Positions 22,501 through 33,101 of a stretch of 64,000 nucleotides of DNA are shown in pieces (positions within the stretch are counted from its first letter, which is position 1; each line of letters begins with the position of its first letter). Made by a program: the position numbers and the translations under genes. Under the pieces are notes generated by a model. The model was not told where the DNA came from. It searched no databases and worked only from the letters and a program-made list of their open reading frames with translations. The DNA is from Ornithodoros turicata (Eukaryota > Arthropoda > Arachnida > Ixodida > Argasidae). The stretch lies in NCBI RefSeq assembly GCF_037126465.1, contig NC_088206.1, positions 68,079,687 to 68,143,686 of the forward strand, read 5' to 3'.

Positions 22501-23014
22501 TCGCACGGAACACGCCTGGTGACGCTACTCGCACGTTCAATGACCATTGGCTTTCAATTACAATTGAAAACTGCGACTGTGTATTATGCGAACGTATGAC
22601 ATCCGTACCGTGGTGAAGAGGATTTGTAGCATTGCACTTAGAAGACACTTCCTGACTGATGCCTTCTAGGATGACGACAACCATGCCTCTCGGCAACGGC
22701 GGTAGACACTTGGTCGCAAACTCCCTAGCACATAGCTCCGCAGCATATTCCACCCTGTAACGTGTCCAGATTCATAGAAAGTATCAAACCAAACACACAA
22801 CTGTTACAAAGCTGACCACCATGTGCCGTTTCCACAATGAACATGCGTAGAGGCTGGAGCCCGTACAAGACTTACTCGCACTGTGCCAGGAGTTCTTTCT
22901 TGTTCGTCGGGACTTTGGGACCAGTTCCGAAAATGACTAAGTCGGCTCCACACTTGTCCAGGGTTTCTGTATCACAGCCAATCTTCAGAGGCACGGCGGC
23001 TGCAGTCCCCAGAC
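19518..23014 (-). CDS. Secreted cysteine-rich protein of a tick-type family, four exons, signal-peptide exon not seen
   Basis: Exons on the minus strand are 23014-22876, 22754-22609, 20332-20203 and 19764-19518 (stop TAA). Acceptors read TCTTGCAG, CGTTACAG, TTTTTTCAG and ATGCGCAG; donors are GTAAGT, GTACGG, GTGAGG. Phases agree at every join (2, 1, 2), giving an unbroken frame of about 220 residues. The product begins LGTAAAVPLKIGC, probably the end of a signal peptide split by an upstream intron. It then shows repeated cysteines: CDTETLDKCGADL, LLAQCE, LCAREFATKC, a VSSKC site, HAACMNKVGDRLHKCMK, SCCNFAEYLQC, KKDCGSEAEDYL, IACIN and FEACKA. The layout resembles secreted proteins abundant in tick haemolymph or saliva, of unknown function. 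Introns hold a LINE, tRNA-like repeats, a palindrome and a satellite monomer. The family name is uncertain; the gene model is strong. Confidence 0.85.
20736..21336 (+). mobile_element. LINE (CR1/L2/Jockey-like) 3' fragment with RT C-terminus
   Basis: The frame starting ALQNRAARFFFKQYSP continues through RRMIQRLSLFHKFYHSP, TSFEASFFQRTSSDWNKLP and ends ...LIAEFT-stop near 21111. This is the conserved region after the reverse transcriptase of CR1/Jockey-type LINEs. The 3' UTR ends CATGTAATGGCCTAAAGG, CCCCTTGGTGGACC, (AATAAT)n. It is 5'-truncated. Flanks show it landed in a copy of the repeat read at 21649-21670: GATGAAAGATGGAAGTC lies to the left and TCACTGAAAACG to the right. Confidence 0.8.
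21352..21418 (-). repeat. tRNA-like repeat copy 1 (damaged T arm)
   Basis: Minus strand reads GTTAGCTTAGCTGAATTGG, then CTGGACCGGTAATCCAG and ends AGCTGGCT. It is the same element as 21675-21747, with a shortened T arm. Confidence 0.6.
21561..21895. repeat. Inverted repeat (about 95-bp arms) enclosing a tRNA-like element
   Basis: The left arm 21561-21660 (AACTGATGTTCTGAGG, ATAGAAGGGACAAATACAT, CTCAATTTGCCTAAGAAATT) recurs in reverse orientation at 21799-21895 with few changes. The tRNA-like copy 2 and its flanks occupy the 140-bp centre. Confidence 0.85.
21675..21747 (-). repeat. tRNA-like element copy 2 (tRNA-Thr-GGT-like, C33)
   Basis: 73 nt fold as a cloverleaf: acceptor GTTAGCT/AGCTGGC, D arm GCTC..GAGC, anticodon stem CTGGA/TCCAG with loop CCGGTAA (anticodon GGT), T arm GTGGG TTCGAGT CCTAC, then TTTT just downstream. 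U33, near-universal in working tRNAs, is C here and in copy 1, so it is more likely a tRNA-derived repeat than a tRNA gene. Confidence 0.55.
22020..22175. repeat. Small TIR element, TAGGGAATGACAT ends
   Basis: TAGGGAATGACAT at 22020 is matched by its exact reverse complement ending at 22175. There is no ORF. It may be a short MITE. A target duplication is not evident. Confidence 0.5.
22400..22575. repeat. Dispersed monomer of the 52.9-54 kb satellite (partly over exon 2's intron side)
   Basis: Shares GTGTCAACCTGTC, GGATCCAATGCT, TTTGAGAAG and TTCAATGACCATTGG with the tandem units near 53 kb. It lies in the intron just downstream of the 22754-22609 exon of the secreted-protein gene. Confidence 0.65.
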
Positions 23015-23664
23015 CTGCAAGAGGAACATTAAGGCTCGTTTAAGTATACGTACTGCTACAAGGATGACCCAACGAAGACCAATAAATGCTAGCTTCCGAG
23101 CGGAAAATATCATTACACTCAAGCTTTCGTAGAACTCGTAACCACGCGTGTTACCATGTTATCACTGTTTTCACTGTCACCGCCATGGTAGTGCTTCGAC
23201 GCGTACAGAATAGACCTCTCCCTGTTCTGATATCTAACTATACTGTCTTTGTATTTGCTTCCGGTGCATAACCATTTGCTTCAGGTATGTAACTGTTTGC
23301 TTTGCGTTCACTTCACAAGTGTAATAGACCTCTCCCTGTTTGTAAACAAATGACGTCATAGTGTTCGACAGCGCCACCAATTTGGTAGAGTTGAACTACG
23401 CTCGAAGCTACTGGCGAACAAGGTCGCGCCCGAAAGCCACGGTCTTGAGGGGATTACGATGGTTCCTGAAAGGGACGTGACCTTCGGTCCTACTTGTCTT
23501 TCAATAGGATGCAGCGAACAATTGTCCATTCGTGGAACCCAGCCCTCCCCTTCCGATTTGTTTCGGTTTCAGTCTGTCTACCAACGCCATGACGACGTTT
23601 CTCGGGTAGAGGTCTATTGATAACACATCATCCATTATGCTGCCAGCTTCTCCCTTTCTCCTGC
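23015..23664. other. Upstream of secreted-protein exon, unassigned
   Basis: The missing signal-peptide exon of the secreted gene should lie at higher coordinates on the minus strand. I could not identify it here. Confidence 0.35.
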
Positions 23665-24900
23665 GTTAAGGGAGGGGGGAATATGTTTAATAGAAAGAAA
23701 ACTGGGAATGTCAACCAGCTTGATCCCAGCTTGCTATTCCACAAAAAAGAAATTAGAAAGAAACAAACTCAAAATAAACATTTCAAAAATATAGAACAAG
23801 AAAGAAAGGAGAACAGTCAGTGCAGCATAGGCACAACGTGGCGCGAGAAAGCCCGGTCAGAGGGCAGTCGTAAGGCCCGAATCTTGCAGGAAGCGGAGCA
23901 AGGCTGTGGTGACGTCCCACTGAGTAGGCCGAGTTCGGGGCCAAGGAGGGTGGCCATGGACATCGTGCAGCGCCCAAGCTGTATGAAAGGACGACGGAGA
24001 GGTTGCCGTTGGGGAAGGTGCTGCTGGCAGTGTGGAAGACAATGTGGAACATCGGCCACTTCACCACGGCTGGAACATAAGGGGGAGCTAGATTGGCCCA
24101 TTCTGTATAGCAGCAACGGAGTGCGGGCAACGTTGAGACGGAGGCGGTGCAGAAGTGATTCCTCGCGGCGACTGCAGTGACGCGCAATGAAGAAGGCAAC
24201 CGAGAGGTCGATGGACTGCATGTGACTGTTGTATGAGGCAGCCTCAGATCGGAACGCTTGGGCACGGGCAGCACACCGGCGACGAATAGATAGACGGAGA
24301 GGCCAAACTGTAAGGAGCAGACGTGCAGTGGCCGGAGTGGCAGCTGCGTCTGCGCGTGTGTTACAGGTCAGGCCCACGTGACCAGGTACCCATTGGAGGG
24401 ACAACACATGACCATGGGCGCGGAGCCTGTTGTACGCAGGGCGGATCCAGGATTTTTCTGAAGAGGGGGTCCAGCCACGGACAGCATGCTAGACACGCGG
24501 TCTGGGGTCAATTAAATACTATGTGAAGACAGAAATTAAGGAGGGGGTCAGGATGTCCAGACCCCCCTCTAGATACGCCCATGGTTGTACGACTGTATGA
24601 CCAGGCTGGGTATATCATGTATGAGGTTGGGACGGGACGACATCAAGAGGAGGAGGGACGCCTTTCTGTCGGTGAGGGCGACCCATTTCCCAGGTGGCAA
24701 GTCAGCGATGTATTCCAGGGCGATCAGGGCGCCGAAGAGTTCAGCCTCATGGACATGGATTAGGGCAGTTTGTAGGACTGGTCGAGGGACAACTACTGGT
24801 AGGCAGCATTAGCCAAGGTGTTACGATACTAGGTCATTCGCGTCGTGAGGCAACTCATGAGCGACGCGACACCGGTTGTTCTACGAATTAATCCTGGATT
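23665..24900 (-). mobile_element. I/Jockey-like LINE fragment: RNase H, C-terminal knuckle, 3' UTR
   Basis: Minus strand gives HVHEAELFGALIALEYIADL and ALTDRKASLLLL (RNase H acidic residues), then LSLQWVPGHVGLTCNTRAD (RNase H end). It continues through LLHRLRLNVARTPLLLYRMG and ADVPHCLPHC, and a 3' UTR ending CTATTAAACATATTCCCCC near 23670. The frame is interrupted by a hAT MITE (24437-24583) but resumes exactly after removing it and one target copy. Copies of the 3' end occur near 28880 and at 32994-33083. Confidence 0.8.
24437..24583. mobile_element. hAT MITE with perfect 8-bp target duplication GTTGTACG
   Basis: GTTGTACG lies at 24429-24436 and 24584-24591. The element starts CAGGGCGGATCCAGG and ends CTAGATACGCCCATG (inverted match), 147 bp, with GGGGGTC near both ends. 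It is nested in the RNase H domain of the LINE. Confidence 0.85.
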
Positions 24901-27086
24901 AATTCCGCGGAATTAATTCTGCCGATACCTCAGTACGCGGCAGGCCATATTCAACGTCCTTCGCGAAAGACGACGTATCAAAGCATCTTGCATCCGGAAA
25001 CCAGGCCGATGGTGTCATCGGACGGACTCGAAGCCACAACGTTGGGATCAGTTCGCAGACATGCTATCCATTCATCCACGGAGGTCGATCTTGCCAACGA
25101 GTGCTTGAAGACTTTCTGGTTTACTGACAGACTTCAGACTTGAACCAAACTGGTATGTGGTTAATCTGACATACCCGCAGGCTACACGCTGTTATAAAAC
25201 TCGCTTTCTCTTATTCTTCCTACCATGACGCGCATAAAGCTACGTTAGCACAAAAAGCTGACCGGTTAATCCGCACGATCCGTCCCATACCATCCACCCT
25301 GGCAGGTCATACGTCGTCACAGATGACCTCACCAAAGACGGAAAGCAAGACACGGTTCTTTTTCTTTTTCTTTTTTTTTTTTTTTTTCACTCTTCCATCC
25401 AGCACCTGACCCACATGGCAGTGGCATACAAGTCTTCATTTCCTCGTTCGCTAATGCAAGACTGCCATGCGACCTTTTCATGCAGACCTTCTTTGAACGC
25501 GTATGCCGAGTTGTGGACGGAAATTATGACGCCGGATACACTGCTAGTTCCGCTAAGGAGGCCACATTGCGGACGGCGTGGTTCGTCGATGATTCCATCT
25601 GTGATTTTCCTTTAGGGTTATCGGCGACAGTGTGCGGACGATGTTACGTTGCTGTAGGAAGTTGCGGAGATCTATCGTCCACGGCTGTTGGGGCTGTTAG
25701 GAGATGAGAGATGCGATAAGGATTAGGCTTGGCTGCCTTTTTTTGGAAACCACTGTTGCGTCACTCGTGGATGTAGTGCGTTAGATAGTGCGAGACGCGA
25801 AGCGAGATTAGAAGGGTGTTCATATTTAGCGTATAGGATTTCTAAAACGTGGGCGGAATTGTGCGCATTGACGCAGATGCGGTGCTGAATAGGCCTTAAG
25901 TGCTGACCTCGTTGTCCCCTCGGTGGATGTCTTTCCTGCAGAGGTCTACGCAGAAGTTCCGAGCGTCAACATTATCCTGATAAAATATTAGACGTCAAAA
26001 GCTTGATCCTGATCCAGTTTCTCCGAGCTTCCGGGAAGGTGACCCGGCTTCGAATCACGGCACCGGCAGTGCTGCACCAGTGGCGCCCCTACCGGCGACG
26101 TTTCGGAGAAACGCCGGCAAAGCTCCATTTGAAATCAGCCCCAGGTGGTGTTACTCTAACGGTGCTTTTTGCTTGCGACACGCGAGGGCGCTCGTGCGTC
26201 GTAACATGGCCGACTTCGACTCGGGCAAGGACGTACAACCCCATCATGCTGTCATCCAGCATCAGCCAGTGAGGACCAGTCTACAGCAACGCATGTAAAA
26301 GATGCGAGATTGCACGCAACCATAATGCGCCCGAAAGTAGACGGGCGATTCTTTTCCGTTATTTTCTATTGTGAGCCGTGGCGGAAATGCCATATTTGCA
26401 ACAAACACTCGCTCCCGTGCTCCGGTATAGCAAAGTGGTCGGAGGAAAAGCATCGCTATGCTGAGAATCACCGAAGCGTACAGGATAACATCGCATGCAG
26501 CTTAAAAATAGCTCCGCATATATACTAAAGAGATTTTTTTCCAGCGAAAGTTCCTAACCGAATCGTACGTATGCGTAGTATTCTACCTAGCCGGGCGAAG
26601 CGTATCTATAGACAGGGCAGGTGGTGGACGCTACAATCATAGAAGAAGAAAAAATAGGGGTCAGATTCACGGCATCCGACAGGAAAGAAGTACGAACCGT
26701 CTTCTGTTTTGGCACAGAGATGAAATTTCATTAAAGGAGCAAGGAAGTGATATTTAGCATTGCTTTGAACCCTCCATTTATAAAACGGTCATAATGAGAT
26801 GGCTTATAGTGCTTTGTACTGGGTGTATACAATATTTTCGCTGTGCAGTGTTATTGTGACTGCGCGATCCAACTTACAAAAGCGCACGGAGAAAGCAGTC
26901 ATCGGCCCGTCCTTATCTCCTCGCGTGACGTCAGCAGGCCTGCGAACAACCAGAAGTTCTCATTGGCCACCGAAAATTCGTCTGCTACAGAGCTTCGGCC
27001 GCATCGTGCAACGTCATGAGTCACCTGACTGCCCCTATTGGGACTGTGAACGTCACGGACTGACGTCGACTTGCCTCGCTCACTTA
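24901..27086. other. Unassigned intergenic DNA
   Basis: A T-rich run lies near 25360-25387. No gene recognised. A fragment near 24829-24866 resembles the retro-inserted piece at 27099-27159. Confidence 0.4.
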
Positions 27087-27098
27087 CATGCTCTTTGA

Positions 27099-27159
27099 TA
27101 ATAATAATAATAATAATTGGGGGTTTACGTCGCGAGACAACTGAGATCATGAGCGACGT
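27099..27159 (-). mobile_element. 5'-truncated retroposon end with 12-bp target duplication
   Basis: CATGCTCTTTGA is present at 27087-27098 and 27160-27171. Between them the minus strand reads ACGTCGCTCATGATCTC, AGTTGTCTCGCGACG, TAAACCCCCAA and an (ATT)n tail, the form of a LINE- or SINE-type insertion. Confidence 0.75.
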
Positions 27160-27171
27160 CATGCTCTTTGA

Positions 27172-28870
27172 AGGAGTAGAGGGTTTCTCGGGTAAGCGAG
27201 CCTAAGTCGCCATTTCCCCACCCATTTCTTCCTATCTGGAACGTCAAACACCGGAGGCAGCAGTATGCTGACCCATTGTTATCAGCATAAAAAATGCCAC
27301 ACCCGAATCTGGGTCCATGCAGAACTTGTCTGGATATATTTGCTCCAAAGTTGGCTCATAGCGGATTGCAGTGTGCTACGAATCCAATCCAAGTCGAAGC
27401 TGAACCGCAGCCGCCGTAGCCCGAAGGGCCATAACGTTTCACTGTGGGTTTAAGCCGTTTCTAACCCATTTATCATTTTTTGTATTGTTGACTCTATGAG
27501 TTGACTCTATGAGATGAGCCACAGGAGATTGTGTACTCATCTTCCTAAACTTTCCCTAAACATTTATCCCGCTCGTTACCCCACTTGTTATTCATTTTAT
27601 TCACTCATATTAGAAACACTGATTTGTTATAGACACTGGAAAAATCAGCCGGGCAATTCTGGGTCACAATATGGCGGCTTCGGTCGTTGACGGTGGTTCG
27701 CGGTAGGCTTGGAGCACCCAGGGATCTCTATACGGTAGAGGCCTCTCGCACGTGCTGCAGGGGAGCTGGTCCCGTCGTTCCTTCGCAAGAGCTCATCACA
27801 TAACCCGCGAGAGCATAAAAGGTGAAACTGACTAAGGGAATTTTTTTACTGCGCCTTTAAAGAACTGCAATCGAAGAGGAAGACAGCGAATGCAAGTCTG
27901 AAACTTATCCGATGACCATTCAATTATTTTCTCATAGAACCACGATGATATATGACGTCCACATCACAGTAAGGTCTTGTGTAGACAGACAAATAGACCC
28001 TGTATGCTCTCTTTCAATAATGTTTTCCATCCCCTCTTACATTTGCATAAATGCGAGCTACAGGGTCTTGTGGACGAGAGGAACTGGCTCTGGCTTTGGC
28101 TCTGGACGACGTCATGCGGGTCCTGCTTCGTTGACTGTTGCAGCACTGCAGTGCCCGTAACATTCCGGTAATTTGGAACAATCTTTGAAAAGTCAATGAC
28201 CTCCATTCGATAATGAAAAGGACGAACACATACAGCCATGTGCCTTCCACTTCCCAGTTCCGGAATATTAAAATGCTTCAACCGATTCTATTTATACGAA
28301 TTCGACTGGTCCATCACAAAGACTGACGGACTATGTGCTACCGTGCGTGAAGCATTTTCCACTATTTGCATTGCATCAACACCTATAGCTGCAACAACAG
28401 TAACCTGCTACAACGTCGTCTGAAAAGAGCTCATCTGTGCATACGCAATACAGCTCCATAATGTCCGCATTGAAGAGCGAGCGTTGCGCCTGGTTGCGTA
28501 TGAGATAACATCGCGAGCAATCAATTGGACACGTCACAGTATGTGCCCTTTTTCGCTCCTCCTTGCCACGCTTCCTGGTAGACGTGATTCTATTGTGGAC
28601 GTATGACGAATGGCCGTGATGATTGGCTGACCCCCAAAAGTGACGGCTATAGACGTTTTTCTGTGGCAGCCTGCTGAGCGATCATCGCTGTAAGCGTAGC
28701 TGAGTGGAACGCTCTGAGTCGGCACGGTGAAAAACTAACGTATAGAGGACATAGCAACTTGGGAAGCTCTGTTTTCATTGTTCCTATGCCAGCGTTGCCA
28801 AGACCTTTATGGAGCATTTTGTGCCAGTTTCAATGACCACAAAGATGCAATTCTGCATGTGTACGCGGTC
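27172..28870. other. Unassigned intergenic DNA
   Basis: No gene, RNA or repeat family recognised. Confidence 0.4.
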
Positions 28871-28879
28871 GACGTCTTG

Positions 28880-29062
28880 AGGGGGGGGATATGTTTATTA
28901 TATAAAAATAATAATCTTTAAAAAAATGATGTTTATTATATAAAAATAATAATCTTTAAAAAAATAATGTTTATTATATACAAATAATAATCTTTAAAAA
29001 AATAATGTTTATTATATACAAATAATAATCTTTAAAAAATAATGTTTATTATATAAAAAATA
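28880..29062 (-). repeat. LINE 3' end plus 37-38 bp AT-rich tandem repeat
   Basis: Begins GGGGGGGATATGTTTATTAT, the reverse of the LINE 3' end at 23670, followed by about four copies of a 37-38 bp unit (GTTTATTATATAAAAATAAT, AATCTTTAAAAAA). Confidence 0.7.
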
Positions 29063-29074
29063 ATAAATAATAAA

Positions 29075-29232
29075 ACTTGATAGGGGAATGTGCCGACATC
29101 TAGTCTTACAGAAGAAAGCCCAAGGAAAACGCCCCAACGGAACAGCTGGTTCCAGGACTCGAACCAGGGTCACCTCCCAAACTTGGTGTGAAAGGCGATC
29201 GTCTCCGCCAATAAGCCACGTAGGCTGGTCAC
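29075..29232 (-). mobile_element. tRNA-derived SINE with intact pol III boxes
   Basis: Minus strand: A box-like TGGCTTATTGGCGGAG, B box GGTTCGAGTCC, then GTCGGCACATTCCCC, which is body text shared with the other SINEs. It is truncated at the 3' side. Confidence 0.7.
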
Positions 29233-30563
29233 GTGAAACGGAGCGCTGAAATCTTGATGAAATTCTTGCCTTTGAAACGTCGTTAAAACAACGCTAGTTT
29301 TCAAGTATAGAGACGTTAGAGAAAAACATCGCATCGTGACTAGAAAGTGACAGAAGCGCTGAAATTTTTTTTAGAAACGCTATTTTTACGTCGCTAAGAT
29401 TAGGGCACGCTATTTAAACATCGCCATTATCCGTCACGAACTAGCGTGGACGGGGTACCTATATCTCTTCGCAATCAGGAAGACGCGGTCGCGTTGGGTA
29501 TGGCACGCGCAAATATTTGAAGATCGAGTACTTGAGTGCTGAGACACAGCCTCACTGGGTCAAGACTCAAGGGAGCCAAAGTAACACAATGGGGTCAGGG
29601 AGGAATAAAGCAATGTGCGGACACACCTTATACGCGTAAATCTACTCCAGTTACAGTGCCGGGGTAATAACAGTAGTAATAAAAGGTAAATGCTTATCTG
29701 CATATACTCCAATCCAAACCGCCCTGGTGGCTGTGATTGTTGTTGCTTTCTCGGTATAGTGGGTCAGGTCACGAGCTAACCAGTCGAGAGCGTCAAAACT
29801 AGAACGTGCACTGTTATTATCGCTTCTTTTTACTTTCGGTTTCCACTTTCCGTGCTCCGATAGAGGGCAGTGCAGCTATTGACTTCGAGCGAGTTCCGTC
29901 TACCGGTTTTGCGGTAAGTTTAAACGAAGCGTACTTCTAAAACGTTAATTTACGTTTTGTTGATAACGCGCATTTGGTTGGATACACGAAAGTTCAGAGT
30001 ACGTAGATACAAAGTTTACAGCTGTCCGTGCACATCTGACCGGGAAGATATTTTGCAGACGACAACGGCCAACCTATACCAAAGCCAAAACAGAAGACAG
30101 TGCTGTCGTCTGCTTTAAGAGATGACGAGAACCAGTGAGTCAAGTGGTTAGATGTGTCGGTTTGCTCGAGTTGCAGGAAATGCACCAGGGTGGTGCTGCG
30201 GCGTTTGAGTGGTTGTGCACAAGAAATCCGCTACATCTCATCGTTCGCACTTAATGATAACACGAATCGCTTCGGAATCACGTGGCTGGAGAAAAGTCTT
30301 CTTGTCGTGTTTGGTCTTCGTATAAGCGAAGTGAAAAAGCAGCTAATTTCAGGACCCCATGTTCCAGACGGTACAGGTAACCTGTTATCGGGTACACCGT
30401 GAACATTAAATGGTAACTAAGTCATTGCATAATTCTATCACCCAGAATATTTCGCAAAGTACCATGGGACTCTCTCGTTTTTTTCTGATGACAACATGGT
30501 GCCTCCATAGGACTACCTCCATAGATAACTGTCGTAGCAAACTCCCCTTGTTGAAGCGTTGTT
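29233..30563. other. Unassigned, with one 9-mer pair
   Basis: GCAGACGAC at 30055-30063 and GTCGTCTGC at 30105-30113 face each other 50 bp apart. No gene recognised. Confidence 0.4.
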
Positions 30564-30595
30564 ATCCAGTATGTGAGTTTCCGTCAGTGTAAAGG

Positions 30596-30802
30596 GGACT
30601 ACCCCCATAGGTAGTTCCCCTACTTGATGACAACACACACGCCAACTGCAGGATTGTGTAAAGAGGACTACTTCCATAGGTAGTTCCCCTACTTGATGAC
30701 AACACACACGCCAACTTTAGGATTGTGTAAAGAGGACAACTTCCATAGGTAGTTCCCCTACTTGATGACAACACACGCCAACTGTAGGACTGTGGGACAA
30801 GT
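30596..30802. repeat. Three tandem 69-bp units
   Basis: Units start at 30596, 30665 and 30734 (GGACTAC..CCATAGG, TAGTTCCCCTACTTGATG, ACAACACACACGCCAACT, TAGGATTGTGTAAAGA). Flanks and unit text recur in the sulfotransferase intron. Confidence 0.88.
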
Positions 30803-30990
30803 GCAATGCCTGCCCACATCACACTTCAAAAATAGTACTGCCCTCGCCCTAAAAACGAAGAGCGGGCACTACATTACTGGCATCTTACACTGTTAAGAGG
30901 CAGGACGACTGGGAAAGGTTTTGCACGTTGCATCGTTATTGCAGGTTTTTCAAGTTGTCCGAGACTGCAGAACATTGTGTATTGTCATCA

Positions 30991-31232
30991 AGTAGGAGAA
31001 AGATCAAGAAAAGATCTTCCCGGAACAGCACCGCAAGCGGTACTGCCCCGACGACCTTGTTATCGGCCGCGCGTTCAAAGACACGGCACACCCGGGGGCG
31101 GACCGCGTTATCAAGGGGCCCTTCTCCAGAAATGAAGGACCGGCTCCCTTTCGCCTCCCTCTACCACGAAAGATCGAAAGAAAGTAGGAGAAAGATCAGG
31201 GAAAGATCTTCCCGGAACAGCACCGCAAGCGG
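30991..31232. repeat. Direct repeat of 50 bp, 192 bp apart
   Basis: AGTAGGAGAAAGATC..., TCTTCCCGGAACAGCACC, GCAAGCGG occurs at 30991-31040 and 31183-31232 with two changes. The GC-rich sequence between is unassigned. Confidence 0.8.
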
Positions 31233-31590
31233 AATACCTATGGAACATCGTCTCCGCGTTTACTGTGGAATAGTGCACACAGTGCGGAAACAGCTGTAAA
31301 TTTTGATCGAAATTGGATTCGCCGGTGTCGATTGACTCTCGGTGACCCAGATGGTGGGAGCGTGGCTGCGTGCACACATCATTCGTGAGCAGTGGCGTGC
31401 TCACGCCGCTGGCTTACCTCGACTCGGCTCTTTGATCATGATCAAGGTGGGCGGCACATCAAGTTCTAGTAAGCAGGGACTGTGGTGCCCTCCGTATAGC
31501 GACTCTTCCGGAGTGCCGGGATTGTTCTCGTGGTACGGCACATAAAAAGGCAATCTCCCCTCGGGAGTGTTGTTATCTGGTATGTAAGAT

Positions 31591-31802
31591 TTTTTTTATT
31601 ACGCGTTAGAGCCGCGAAGCAACTGTGACTATGAGTGGCGTACAGGTGTGGATAGGTGGAGAGAGGACAGCAGGAAGGAGTGGGGGACAGGGGGGTTAGT
31701 ATGCATCCTGGGCCGACTTCAGTGGGAACTTTGCAGACATTCGTCTAGAAAGTCTACGGAAAACCTCAGACAGTACAGCCGATGGTAGGATTAGAACCCA
31801 TA
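31591..31802 (-). mobile_element. SINE (Ruka-like), 5' head truncated
   Basis: Poly-T then TAGAGCCGCGAAGCAACTG, GAAGGAGTGGGGGACAG, GGGCCGACTTCAG; it ends in a B-box remnant (GGATTAGAACCCAT). Confidence 0.8.
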
Positions 31803-31969
31803 CATTCGTCCGTCCGTCTGTCCGTTCGTTTCTTTGCGTTTGTTGCCATGTTAGTACCGTAGTTCTAATGTATAGAGGTCATAAGTTACAAGGTACTGAT
31901 CAACTTGGTTGACTCAAGAAACCGCAGCAGAGCCTGCAATTTGTGCGACCGCTTGGCGGTGTGCTGGCC

Positions 31970-32281
31970 AAGGACCTAAAATTTTTCAGCGTCTAAAGGG
32001 CGGGCATCCAGACGAACCAAGCTCACTTCTAGGGCCCTACGACTGTCGGCGTACTTCGAACAATCGAGGAGGATGTGTTTAGACTCTTCTATGACACCGC
32101 ATTGGCCGCAGTTGGGGGAAGCACACTTGCCCAGTTTGTGCAGCAAGCGAACGCTATTCGGGACGTTCAGTCGAAGCGTATGCACAAGGGACGCAGCAGG
32201 TCGAGGTAGGGCTGGAAGCGCTTGGAATCCGAGCTCAGGGTCAACCCGAGGTCCACATGGCGTATCGGTGAGCTCGATCAT
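31970..32281 (-). pseudogene. LINE C-terminal fragment with C-x5-C-H-type knuckle
   Basis: Minus strand frame: SLVHTLRLNVPNSVRLLHKL, then CASPNCGQCG and ESKHILLDCSKYADSRRAL. This is the C-x2-C...H-x4-C end of I/Jockey-type LINE polyproteins. A 3' UTR-like tail follows toward 31850. Confidence 0.7.
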
Positions 32282-32395
32282 GCCGCATATATATTAGTCC
32301 ACTCACCGGATAACATCACACTTAGAAACAGAGGAGGTGTGATGTTATCTGGAAAGAGCGCGCTAATATGCGGCATGATCGAGCTCACCGATACA
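32263..32395. repeat. Inverted repeat, about 58-bp arms
   Basis: The left arm GTATCGGTGAGCTCGATC..., GCCGCATAT, GGATAACATCACAC (32263-32322) is mirrored by 32337-32395. Both arms read MIELTDT in opposite directions. The loop is about 15 bp. Confidence 0.85.
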
Positions 32396-32739
32396 CTATG
32401 TCGACCTTCACGTGAATTCGTAGCCGGGCCTGTACGTCTTATGAGATGATTGTAAATCGTGAGTTTCGAGGCCCCAAATGCCGAGCTATGACGCCCAGGA
32501 AGTGGTGAACATTTGTTGTCTGAGCCTGTGAATAATACTGCTGGTGTCACTCTTGGTGAAGTAAACGATCTTCAGTTCAGCTCCGAAGTGATGGTGATGT
32601 GAGTTGGGGCTGTGAGTTTCGACGCAGTCGAACTGGCTACCCCAGTATACGCTTACACACAGAAAGTACAAACAGATGAGAGATGACGAACAGGGATGAT
32701 GATGACCTCATCATCGTTTCTGGCGGGGTACTCGCAGCT

Positions 32740-33101
32740 GCGCCGCGAAGCAACTGTGACTATGAGCGTCGTACAGACAGATGGTGAAGGACAGCAGGAA
32801 GGAGTGGGGAACAGGGGGCTAGCATGCGTCCTGGGCCGACTTCAGGGGGAAATGTGCCGAAATTCGCCTGGAAAGCTCCCTGGACAACCCAGGGAAGACT
32901 CAGGGAAAACCCCAGACAGCACAGCCGGTGCCAGAATTCGAACCCCCGTCACCTCCCAGTCTCTACGTGGAAAGCGAACATCCTAACCACTATTTTTTTT
33001 TCTGGGAATAGCAAGCTGCCATACCGGTGGCTAACCTTTCCCTCTCATTTTTTTTATATATATAATAAACATATTCCCCCCCCCCTAACCACTATATGTC
33101 A
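32740..33101 (-). mobile_element. SINE (Ruka-like) interrupted by a LINE 3' fragment
   Basis: Tail text GCGCCGCGAAGCAACTGTG at the left, body GGGCCGACTTCAGGGGG, B box region GAATTCGAACCCCCG, and an A-box region split by the insertion 32994-33083, resuming as ACTATATGTCA. Confidence 0.85.
32994..33083 (+). mobile_element. LINE 3' UTR insertion with 12-bp target duplication
   Basis: CCTAACCACTAT at 32982-32993 and 33084-33095. The insert reads GGGAATAGCAAGCTG... to AATAAACATATTCCCCC, the 3' end of the LINE at 23665-24900. Confidence 0.85.
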
